Assembly (NCBI RefSeq): GCF_000485595.1
Contig: NW_014577137.1
Span: forward strand, 362,004 to 426,003
Reading direction: 5' to 3'
Origin: Priapulus caudatus
Lineage: Eukaryota; Priapulida; Priapulimorpha; Priapulimorphida; Priapulidae
DNA: 64,000 nucleotides
Below the pieces are notes generated by a model. That model made no database searches, was not told the origin of the DNA, and saw only the letters and a program-made list of their open reading frames with translations. Shown here in pieces: positions 25,001 through 34,172 of this stretch (the stretch's first letter is position 1; each line of letters opens with the position of its first letter). Both the position numbers and the translations under genes were made by a program.

Positions 25001-28000
25001 CACAGACGGACGAACGCACGGACGGACGGACGGATATTCATGCAATTCTACAAGCTGCATCCGACTTCGTCAGCTGAGTAGTGAGTAATGAAGATGGCAA
25101 CAACAGTAGTGATGATAACGACAAAAACATGGGTAACAATGACGATGACGGCAACGACGATAATGACAATTATAACAAGAGCACTGCAGTAATATAACTT
25201 GATGAAAATTTGGCACCACCACGTAAATATTTGCACATTTAACATGCATGTGTGGCGAGCTTAATTAATACATTCATGATCCTGCTGCTACGTTCATGCT
25301 CACCAGCTGTGGTGTGACAGCACCAGATTGGAACAGCACCCACAGACACGACACGGCAGTGGTCCTGATAGCAGCTGCTGTTCTACCCGCCTGCCACGAG
25401 CAGTTAGGTACGATCACTGAGTTGAGAAGCTTGCTAGCATACTTGGCAAACATGCCTGCAGTAAAATAGCAGTGCAGACAAGTAAGGTATAGGTCCTCAT
25501 CACGTCATTTATATAATTATACTATTAACGGAATGTCTGTGTGTACGTTATGTCCTATTATGTTGCATTTCATTTTTAGCATTGTGTTGCATTACATTAC
25601 CTTATTGAAATACACAGTTTATATACCATTAGGAAAAGTTAATAATAGTACATTGTATTTCTGATTTTTGCCGGGGTGAATGCAATCAGAACTGACATGG
25701 AAAAGACAAGTGGAAATTACACAAATTCGCACGTTTGTGGGATGTGAAAAAAAGGTGGTGGTAGAGCTTGGTATCACTGAAACTAGCACATGACAAACCA
25801 CATACCCTCAGAATCAAGAGTGTACTTTGCATTCACCATGAGCTCTGCGAGCGTGTAAAATAGCTTCAGCCTCAATTCTGCTTCCTTTTCTTTGCTCAGG
25901 GTAATCTCGAAAATGGAGATAACCACGTTGAGATGCTTGCCAATTACAGGTCCTATGAAAGTATTATATCACTCATAATTACATTGTTCCACATGCAATG
26001 TGCATTATCAATATTACAAGTTATTATTATTATTATTATTATTCAATTCATTACTAATAATAATAACAACAAATTACTAATCAGCACAAAAACAAACAAT
26101 TTCACTTTTGCTGAATGCAACAAATGCCATCGAAAATTCAAAAGAGTCTGTACTGGCCCATTTTAGTAGTGCTTAAGATTCAATGACTACTGTAGTTTTT
26201 TGAGTAAGCGCTTCGTACCCGATTCTGTCACAAGTGTGGTGAAAACCTTTGCTTCATGGCTAATGCTGCTCCAGCCATTGCAGGTTTCATGAAGATTATT
26301 TAGGACATCAGGCATGTGTAGCTCCATCAAGTGCCACTGGTCCGTAAATCCCTGCACCTTGGCCAATTCCAGCATTGCCTCGTGTGCCTGCAGAGAAAGT
26401 ACCAGCAGTACTATACAGAAAGTATACAGGACTACAGGATGCATATATGTTTCAAAGACACGTTGTCAATTCCTAGTTTCATTTCAACAACGCCAAATTA
26501 AGTTACATGTCTTACTAACAAACACCTCGCTCTTAATATAACCATGGTTATTATACATATTTAATTAAGTCTTGAATTTCCACCACACAGACCACTCAGT
26601 TGTGAGTACATTCAGATGGACACTTCAGTTTGCATAATTAATGCATGGGTAGCCAGACATCTCTTCCCACCTGCTTGTTGCTGGACTCATTTTCGATTAG
26701 CGGCAGCAATGATAGTATGGCATTGAAGAGCTGTGCACTGATGCTTGAGCAATCGTCCTTGCTCACATTCAATACAGTTCTTATACAGCTCACCAGGTGC
26801 TGCTGGAATCTCACCTGCAAAGCAATGTGCACAATTTGTTTATCAGGAAAAAACAACAACATTGAAATACACTTGTGACGGTATTGGTTGTTACGCACTA
26901 ATCAGCAAAAATGTATCAGCGAATGATCGGTGTGCACAAATTTTCCGAGCTACCTCCTGCATCCTGCACACGTCGTCTGCTGCAAGGACATCTGCAATAG
27001 CAGGCAAATGCGGCCGCAGTGAACTGCGATTGCATCCCTCCACGATGGCCGTTAGTGTCATGACGTGATTCGCTGTTGGGATGCTTTCAAGATCCGCCAT
27101 CATGAGATGCCACCAGGCATCTGCTGGCACAAAGCAGCCGACCAACCTCGCACTCTTCATAACCTAACAACATGCAAGGATGCGAAACATGTCATGCCAA
27201 TCGCAGAATGCTGTGTGATACCATATATATGTCCCTTTGTACCGAGACAAGCTAATGTAAGTCATTGTGGGGGAGTGTTTTAAATAACATCAAGAGTAGA
27301 TAATAACACATGTGTTATTATCTACTCTTGATAACATTAACAGTTAATAATACCTACTCATAACACATTATTAACATATTATATTGGTATTTTTAGCACT
27401 TGATAACATATCATTACAGTGCCATAGTCTCAGCAAATTCCTTGGGTCCAAACAAAGTTTTGCAACGAAATACTTTTAGTTATTGCCTTTAGGAATAAAC
27501 CACATGTACAAAATGATTAAGCTGTAGAAATAAGTTTACGTACACTACTATTTATTAAATTCACGCTGGACAAGTCAGATGCCTATAGAAGGGTTCAAGC
27601 TTACTGTTTTTGCAGACGTTTCAAATGGCACTGGTACAAATGTTAACAGACTCACATGATTCACCACGCTCGTCTCTTCATCGCCACATGCTGAATACAG
27701 GCCCCTGAGTAGAGACTCCAGGTGTTGAGTCATCCTGTCCTCGGCATTCAATAGCAGAACATAGAGCAGTGCTGCAGCTTTTACTCTGGTGGCTGCTACC
27801 CAGTCTGTGAGGTCACGCAGCAATGCGGGCAAGATCCTCGACATGTGACGGTAGACAAGCTCCCTGCAGCCAAGGTTAGGTCTCACCACTGCAAAATTAC
27901 GAGTGAGAGCTTACAACAAGTTTAATGTAGAACTTGTTATGAACTACATGCCACTAAAGACACCACAACATAGCATGCATCCAGCCACAAGGATTCACAT

Positions 28001-31000
28001 TCACAAGAAGTTACACTCTACTGCAAGAAACTATAAAATCATTTCCCATTTAAATAATTACAGTACAAATTGATTAATAAGGTTATTGCACCTTTATATC
28101 ACACACTATATCGAAAAATATTGTAATAAGCATTTTTACTAACCATCACATGGATAGTGAGGTGGTTGCTGTGTGACGAAGTCTAGTCGATCTTTGAAGT
28201 CCTGATCATTTTCCTTCTCATATTGAAAACCAACCTTAGACCATAGCTCATCTGCGGTCTGCTGAATCTATTAATAGAAAAGTAAAACTGATTCGTTTCT
28301 AAGAAGGCTTCTTTGTAGTTAAGAGATTTGATACCACATTGCCAAAATATTGTGAACTGCAATGAAATATTATTACCTTTGGAACATCGTCGGTGATGCT
28401 GGTTAAAAGAAGTGGAAGAAGCTTGCAGAAATAGGAATATCTGTCTGGGAGTTCAAGCAACCACATACCGATGACCTGGGTCACAGCCAGCCGCACCTTA
28501 AATCATTGCAAATTCGTTTCTGATAGACATAACAATATTTTTATTTAATCATGCATAAGTCTTTCATTCTAGTATTTGAAAATCCTCAAATAAGTGTTAA
28601 ATAACTGATAAATTATTAGTATTTCTATGCACTGTTATTTCAAGTGGAATGCACATGTTATATAGTACTAACTACACATGCCTGCTACAGAATAAATACC
28701 TGGGGTGTCTGATCAAAATATCTCTGGGCTAGGTGTGGAACTACATCCTCGACACATTTACTACTTCCATGATTAATTACATCCCCTGTAAAATGCAGTA
28801 TATAACAGAAAATAAATTCTGCAAGTTAGGTAATACAGCAATCAAACTAGCTCTAGTACTATAGCCCTTCGCTCCGCCGCAGGCTGCATCAGCAGAAGCT
28901 GTGGCGGAGCGAAGGGCTATAGTACTAGAGCTACAATCAAACGTGCACGTGAATGATTTACAACTATATCAATACCTTGTGCATACAACATTAACACTCT
29001 GATTGCCAAAGACGCAGATTTCCGTATTTGGTAAAAAATCGCTTGACTGCCAAAGATGGAAATTTCTGTCAATCGGATTTTATTTCACAACACGAAAGAT
29101 TAGTTCATAAAGTATTGGGTCCAACCGATGATCAATTACAAAATTACAACCGATTGACAACACTACTATTATAGTACTATATATACTATATGTATATATT
29201 TATACTAGATAGAGATGTTATTTGGTATCTAGAATATATGTTTTGCCCATAGGAATAAAGAAATACGCCACCTAGTAGTGAGATTGACTCTAAAAGAGAC
29301 TTGCATTTTCAAATTAGTTTTTCTCCACTTTTTAGTGAATTTCAACCAAAAAGTTGAAAATAGTTGTATTTTTGAGATTAAAGAGGATTATCTTGTCTTT
29401 TTTAAATCAATAAACATTTGGTATCATTAGAAAGTTTGAGTCTTGTTCTTCCATATGCTATATTTGCCTATTGAATAATTATCTCAATTTTGTTAGAAAT
29501 AATTGAAAAAGGCAGAAAACCTCTGGCAGTGGCAGTTACGCTCATAGGGTCTATGTCCCCCAGGGTACTGCCAGAACGTACCCTGGGTACGGTCCGGTAT
29601 AGCGGAACGTACCCTGGTCATTATTTGATATGGTTAGCAGGGTTCTCCCTACGTTGCGCAAACGGGGCGCACGCGCCCCGTTTGGGAAAACTCCCCCCTG
29701 TTTGAATCGTTGAGCCCCGTTTGAATTACCTCCGCCCCGTTTAAATTCCACCACAATAAAAGTTTGCCAGCGCGGGAATCGACCGTCAAGAATTGCCGTT
29801 CGACCAGGACACCCGACGCGTGTATTTTTACCGTACTACGCATGCACTGCAGACAGTACACAAGTTAACCTGACAATGCACAGTTAACCTGTAACTAACT
29901 GTACACCGACTCGGCTATCTTATATATACAAGAACCCCAAATACCGTCTATGGTGTGGTGGCGATTTTACGCATTAATTAGTCGTACGGTAAAAATACAC
30001 GCCCACCGGACCCCCCTAGTTTTCCCCCTCCCCCTCCCCCCCTCCCCTACCCCTCCCCTCCCCCTGTTTGAATTTCATCCTGGAGAGAACCCTGGTTAGG
30101 GTCAGGGTTAGGATTAGGGTTAGGGTTGGGGTTAGGGTTAGGGTTAGGGTTAGGGAGTAGGCGTAGGCGACTCCCTAGACTCGTTAGTGGAGTAGGCGAG
30201 GTACGGTCCGGCATAATAGATATTACCAGGGTACAGTCCGGTATACTGGACCGTACCCAGGGTACGTTCCGGCAGTACCCCGAGGGACATAGACCCTCTC
30301 AGCGGCAGTTACTTTCATGCTGCATGCATAAGGTCTGGCAGTCAAAGAGTTACACACCACAAAATGCTGAAATATTTTTCAGTATATGCCATACCTATAG
30401 CCTGAATTGCCACTATTCTAACTTTGGAGTGCTGATGAGATAGTGTTTTCAGAAGCGCTGGTACGAAGTTTTCTGAGCACATGTGAAAATGCTGTGCTGG
30501 TATAACTTGTGACAGATCAGAAGCACACTTGCAACTTTTCAACCTGACGTCTGGAAATGGATCCACTATAGTCTTCTGAAGGATCTGCACAACTTCATCC
30601 ATGTACACGACGAACGCTTTGTTACACAGTGTAATAACTATTGCAAGAAGGTTTACGAGATCAAGGCGAAGCTCTTCCGCCGACTCTGTAATATTATTAT
30701 TTCCCAGCCGTTCAACCAGGGTTGGTACAAGATAAGGAAGAAGCTCACTCGGCGTCTGCGTTGTCTGTATAATATCAAGTACGAGCTGTATTGATAGCGC
30801 TCTGCACTTCTCTACTGGATCAGAGAAACATTTCAATAATGGCCGGGAAAGATCTCCGTACACTTTATTTAACTTTGCCGTGTTAGAAGAATATTTATCA
30901 CTAAAAAGCTCACTCCGTATCTCCTCTAAGGCCTTGCGTCTTTTTACTCGATCTACATCACGCAATCTATTAAGTAGAAGCGATAATTTAGCTGAAACCT

Positions 31001-31043
31001 CAGACAAATCGTCTTCAACGACTTCGACAGTAGGGGCTGCCAT
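22052..31043 (-). CDS. DNAAF5: Dynein axonemal assembly factor 5 (HEAT-repeat protein), 13 exons
   Basis: DNAAF5 (HEATR2) is a cytoplasmic HEAT-repeat factor needed to preassemble axonemal dynein arms for motile cilia. Exons on the minus strand: 31043-30395, 28785-28700, 28496-28377, 28267-28144, 27888-27656, 27163-26954, 26814-26671, 26387-26219, 25952-25806, 25455-25304, 23311-23127, 22886-22723, 22179-22052. Each is bounded by AG and GT; together they give 2,511 nt in one frame, 836 aa plus stop, close to the 855 aa I recall for human. The start is [20 protein letters not shown]. Family-diagnostic pieces are [80 protein letters not shown] and [11 protein letters not shown]. The protein is helical HEAT solenoid throughout, with no signal peptide. 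Intron 1 holds transposons with a telomere-like array. Exons 2-13 recur in broken form at 5332-12766. Confidence 0.96.
23678..23722. repeat. GGT/GGGGA-rich simple repeat
   Basis: A short gtggtggtgg then gggaggg tract in DNAAF5 intron 10. The matching tract in the other copy is at 7118-7160. Confidence 0.8.
23740..25080 (+). repeat. Dispersed hairpin-ended repeat, copy 3, interrupted by a nested element
   Basis: This member of the dispersed family lies in DNAAF5 intron 10. Its left part (aaatccatgtttaaccctcc... gtacatttca) and right part (tttcatggtcctttcaataaag... ccgacttcgtcagctgagt) are split by the 728-bp element at 23851-24578. The GACGGACGGACGG tract near 25010-25032 and a degraded hairpin mark its end. 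Confidence 0.75.
23851..24578. mobile_element. Nested inverted-repeat (MITE-like) transposon, 728 bp
   Basis: Terminal inverted repeats begin TCAGAAGTAGATAATAGGGA and continue imperfectly for over 100 bp (left arm to about 23975, right arm from about 24455). The element is flanked by TTTCA at 23846-23850 and 24579-24583, a 5-bp target duplication. Removing the element and one TTTCA restores the sequence of the related repeat at 19080-19110. The interior has no conserved frame. Confidence 0.85.
26021..26044. repeat. (ATT)n microsatellite
   Basis: Eight consecutive ATT/TTA units in DNAAF5 intron 8. Confidence 0.9.
27289..27332. repeat. Perfect 44-bp palindrome
   Basis: atcaagagtagataataaca plus ca is followed immediately by its exact reverse complement, centred between 27310 and 27311, in DNAAF5 intron 5. 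The equivalent place in copy A (about 11092-11145) is the same with scattered mismatches and indels. It could be a solo foldback element or a cruciform-forming site. Confidence 0.9.
28849..28932. repeat. Hairpin with perfect 30-bp arms and 24-nt loop
   Basis: The left arm 28849-28878 (agctctagtactatagccct...) and the right arm 28903-28932 are exact reverse complements, separated by a 24-nt loop. It lies in DNAAF5 intron 1, 64 bp upstream of exon 2. Either a tiny foldback element or a transcribed stem-loop is possible; nothing in the sequence decides between them. Confidence 0.9.
29546..30297. mobile_element. Inverted-repeat element carrying a telomere-like array, 752 bp
   Basis: Arms 29546-29621 and 30222-30297 match as inverted repeats over about 76 bp (starting agggtctatgtccc) with roughly nine differences. 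The flanks share an imperfect direct repeat, cagtggcagttacgctcat on the left and cagcggcagttactttcat on the right. The interior contains a smaller inverted pair (gtgtatttttaccgtac near 29820 and its complement near 29984), several ccccgtttgaat words and a telomere-like array at 30094-30156. No transposase frame is seen. Confidence 0.8.
30094..30156. repeat. Interstitial telomere-like (TTAGGG)n array
   Basis: About ten TTAGGG units with variants (TCAGGG, ATTAGG, TTGGGG), inside the inverted-repeat element in DNAAF5 intron 1. It is flanked by single-copy gene sequence, so it is not a chromosome end. Confidence 0.95.
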
Positions 31044-31065
31044 ATTGTTATGCCTCGTGTAAGTG

Positions 31066-31079
31066 GTTACGATGACAAC
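31066..31079 (-). promoter_or_regulatory. X-box-like RFX site upstream of DNAAF5
   Basis: On the gene strand the site reads GTTGTCATCGTAAC, 23 to 36 bases upstream of the DNAAF5 start codon. It matches 13 of 14 positions of the RFX consensus RYYNYYATRRNRAC. RFX factors are the standard activators of ciliary genes in animals, and DNAAF5 is a cilia-assembly gene, so a functional site is plausible. One such match can occur by chance, and the transcription start is unknown. Confidence 0.5.
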
Positions 31080-31271
31080 AATGATTTAATTATGCGAATG
31101 AATACCATTACAGTCAGTATATTGGTCTTCCAGTATATTGGTTCCAATCCATGGCATAAATAAAATTGCTGATCACCGTATGACATCAGTTATAATATAA
31201 AAGCATTACTTGATAATAAAAGAAATAGGCACACCAACACTACAGCATGCAATTAGTAATACTGTCGTACA

Positions 31272-31353
31272 GCAGTCGTGGCCGAGTGGTTAAGGCGACT
31301 GACTAGAAATCAGTTGGGGTCTCCCCGCACAGGTTCGAATCCTGTCGACTGCG
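31272..31353 (+). tRNA. tRNA-Ser (anticodon AGA)
   Basis: An 82-nt class II tRNA. The acceptor arms GCAGTCG (31272-31278) and CGACTGC (31346-31352) pair fully, with G as discriminator base. The A box TGGCCGAGTGG is at 31279-31289 and the B box GGTTCGAATCC at 31332-31342. The anticodon loop CTAGAAA gives AGA (31305-31307), which reads UCU and, with inosine, other UCN serine codons. The long variable arm TGGGGTCTCCCCGCA is typical of tRNA-Ser. There is no intron. CCA is not encoded, as expected for a nuclear gene. It lies between the divergent 5' end of DNAAF5 and the 3' end of GET4. Confidence 0.97.
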
Positions 31354-31360
31354 CTACTAC

Positions 31361-31367
31361 TTTTTTT
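31361..31367 (+). terminator. RNA polymerase III terminator
   Basis: A run of seven T, eight bases after the tRNA-Ser gene, the normal Pol III stop signal. Confidence 0.9.
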
Positions 31368-34172
31368 GGGATATATTTACTGTTTCCACATGGTCACTTC
31401 TGATTCCATACATTACACGTCCTTCCGTTTTTATAACGTTATAGCATAGGAGAAAACAAAAAGAAAGTTGATCAACACTGCAGATTGCAGTAGATATCGC
31501 AATAATTTCTAGCCACAATATACACACCGAGTCACCGACATTTCTTTTGGGTCATAGGAAAAAATCAAAGAGCATATGTGATGAATTTACACGGTATTTT
31601 TTTGTATTTACATGCTGGTTTTTGGTTTCTGCATGCTATGTAGTATGTAATCTTCGCGCAAAATTTTATGCGCGTTATAAAATAACTACCAAAATCACAT
31701 ATAAAACAAACTATATCTGGCTCAAGCGCGTTTTAGGCTATACCCATAGAAATCGCAGCCCAATAAATTGTCAATTCATTTATATACCCGGTATAATAAA
31801 GAATAATTCGGGCTACGATTTCTACGGTCTTTCCCTGATTACATAGCTCATCGTCTAAGGCGGCTCGTGGGAAAAAAAGCAAGCCGAATGAACTAAGCGA
31901 TTGTTTATTGTGTGCAGATTAACACACTATATATTTTATCCCCTTCGTCAAACGCACATGAACAGATAACGAATCATAGTTTATATTTTTGAGTTTATAA
32001 TAACAATCTATAAACAGGAGTAGAAGGGTTCCAGCAATCGGTATACTGCTCTCATAAACCACTAGCATGCATATCACCCAACAAACACGATGGCACAATC
32101 GACAATAGTGCACATGCATATAGCACGAGCAAAGTGAAGCCTAACACGCTGCACTTCATTTTCAGTTTCAAGAAATTTCACGAGCAATCTCAATGCATTC
32201 TAACTTAGAATTCACACAGGAAACGTCATTTGACTTATTACTCTAAGGCTAACAAACGGCGTACAACATCTGTATCCGTGAGGATTCTACATGAAATTCT
32301 GTCCCAGTTAATTTTAGGGAGCAGTAGTTGGTAGATGGTAGATAGATTTCTAATCTCCATTTAAAATCTCAATGTTCACGAATGAAGTCCATACTGCAAT
32401 CTCCGTCAATTTTGTCCCCACCACAAGTTGGCGCAAACAAGTAGCGATTTACCCACTGGATTGTGTAGCAAAACTAATTTCAACCCATCAATCATTAAAT
32501 AGTGCACAAGCGTCAGATTGAAGAGACAGGTACGTGAATTGTGAGATTTAGGACGCATAAAAAGGGGAAACTCATAAAGCAAATGAGGGACATTATACAT
32601 TGAAGATGATGCGCATTACTCCGTTAAACCACCTAGGTCACATATATATATGGTACAGGGACGTATAGCTAGTGGTAGTGTTGGGAAGCAGTTGTACAGC
32701 CTGACAAATCTAGATAATATTACATGGCCAGTGGCGAACTGCCTACAGTCAAGTGTCAAAAACAAACAACAAGAGGCTTTGCAGCTCCCCCCCCCCATCA
32801 AACGTAGCTACGCCACCAACGAATCATTACAAGACATGATTAATGCCTGTGATGCTTAGTGCAAAATTATGAATTAAATATTCAGACTCCAGGATCGGTA
32901 CAGTGAAGTGCAATCCCGTGCGTGTGGTGCACACAGCTGATCATGAATACAATTTTCTTTTTACATTTCGCTGTCTTCAAGTGCTATTTTTCACAGAGAA
33001 ATGCAAGCAGTAAGCAATACTGCACTCTTCCTTTCTCATACATGGGCAGCTGTGAGCCAGAATGTGTGGAACTCTGACCGAGTATAAAATCCTTACAGCA
33101 CGCGTTAGACCACCCTTTTCAATAGGCCACAGGTCATGGGTAGAATACACGCAAATGACTCGGGAGTGTCTATATTCAGGCCGGTACGGGAGATTATGGT
33201 ACGCATATATTTGCTAATATATTGACTAATCGCGCGTCAATAAACTCAATATTCACAGAGAGTATAGCTAAGACATGTGTCTATAGGTATCTAGAATATA
33301 TTATGCAAATGATCTCCCGTACCGGCTTGAATTCATATACTCTCTGTGAATATTGAGTTTATTGACGCACGATTAGTCAATATAGCAAATATATGCGCGC
33401 GGAAGTGAATTACAGATGATTAAATTTATAAAATTCTAGATACCTATAGACACATGTCTTAGCTATACTCTCTGTGAATATTGAGTTTATTGACGCACGA
33501 TTAGTCAATATATTAGCAAATATATGCGTACCGTAATCTCCCGTACCGGCCTGAATATAGACATTTCCAAATGACTCGGCCCCTTTGTCTTTGCTGTGTA
33601 AACAGAAAATGAAGAGGACTGGCGACTATCAAACGATTCACGCTGCGTTGTCAACGTTAAGCACCAATAGATGGCGCTGCACACCTACATGTTCACATCA
33701 CAGAAACATTCCGTTTTATTTATTCCTGATCGCGTTGGTTTAAAAAAAAGGCATGTGTTTGATATATAAGCAAGAGAGTAGGCCATCATTACTCGGTTTA
33801 ATCGCATTTGCCTTGTTGCGCCAGCCATACTGCATATTAGGCCACAGCCTGACACAAAAATATGAAAAAGTTCCACTGACACTGATAGAAATGTATGTCA
33901 TGCATTTACTGTGGTATTGGTAATAGCAGTCCATCCCCCAGTTCAGAACTGGAAGCAGCCTAGGAAGGAAAGAGATTGCCTTATAGAACATCATGTAAAA
34001 TCTACGCGAACACAGTAAAAATGCAAAATATTCTCGATATGCATTCAACTGTATGCTTGTTGCTGCTTCCAAATGGAATATAGGTGACCATTTGAAGTAA
34101 TCATCCACTCTATATAAATAGGTGCCCAATGTACAACTCCCCTGGATTGCGTATGAACGGATAGTGATCTGG
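31368..34172. other. Intergenic region between tRNA-Ser and GET4
   Basis: AT-rich DNA with no exon that I can support. It contains the foldback element at 33167-33563. A pair of short inverted words (agaaatcgcagccc near 31748 and its near-complement near 31810) suggests a further decayed element. The region between the GET4 stop (34173) and about 33600 would include the GET4 3' UTR. Confidence 0.6.
33167..33563. mobile_element. Foldback element with 131-bp arms, 397 bp
   Basis: Arms 33167-33297 and 33433-33563 are near-perfect inverted repeats starting tgtctatattcaggccggta. Between them lies a third partial arm (about 33310-33405), in the same orientation as the right arm. The 12-base string caaatgactcgg occurs at 33152-33163 and 33568-33579, three to four bases outside the arms. 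Related sequence (tatttgctaattaatt... agctaagacatgtgtctat) occurs at 39510-39610 and 45850-45940. Confidence 0.8.

Larger units (their letters stand above)
16664..29015. repeat. Duplicated locus, copy B
   Basis: Collinear with 1-13034. Here the DNAAF5 exons are all open and splice correctly. The upstream acidic gene (16981-17683) and the adjoining dispersed repeat are full of insertions, and a GC-rich block of about 240 bp absent from copy A sits at 17918-18156. The clean region appears to begin somewhere near 19-20 kb and to continue rightwards past 31 kb. Confidence 0.85.
28993..30352. mobile_element. Possible inverted-repeat transposon filling most of DNAAF5 intron 1
   Basis: The left end ttaacactctgattgcc and the right end ggcagtcaaagagttacac are imperfect inverted repeats about 1.36 kb apart. 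A second ctgccaaagatggaaat motif follows at about 29048. Inside lies the separate 752-bp element at 29546-30297. Copy A stops 20 to 25 bases into this element, which suits a repeat-induced contig break. The TTAA at the left end would suit a piggyBac-like target, but the right end lacks an exact TTAA. Confidence 0.4.

Noticed and set aside
30094-30156. Chromosome end or telomere-adjacent position
   Set aside because: The array is short, variant-rich and enclosed by transposon ends within a gene intron.
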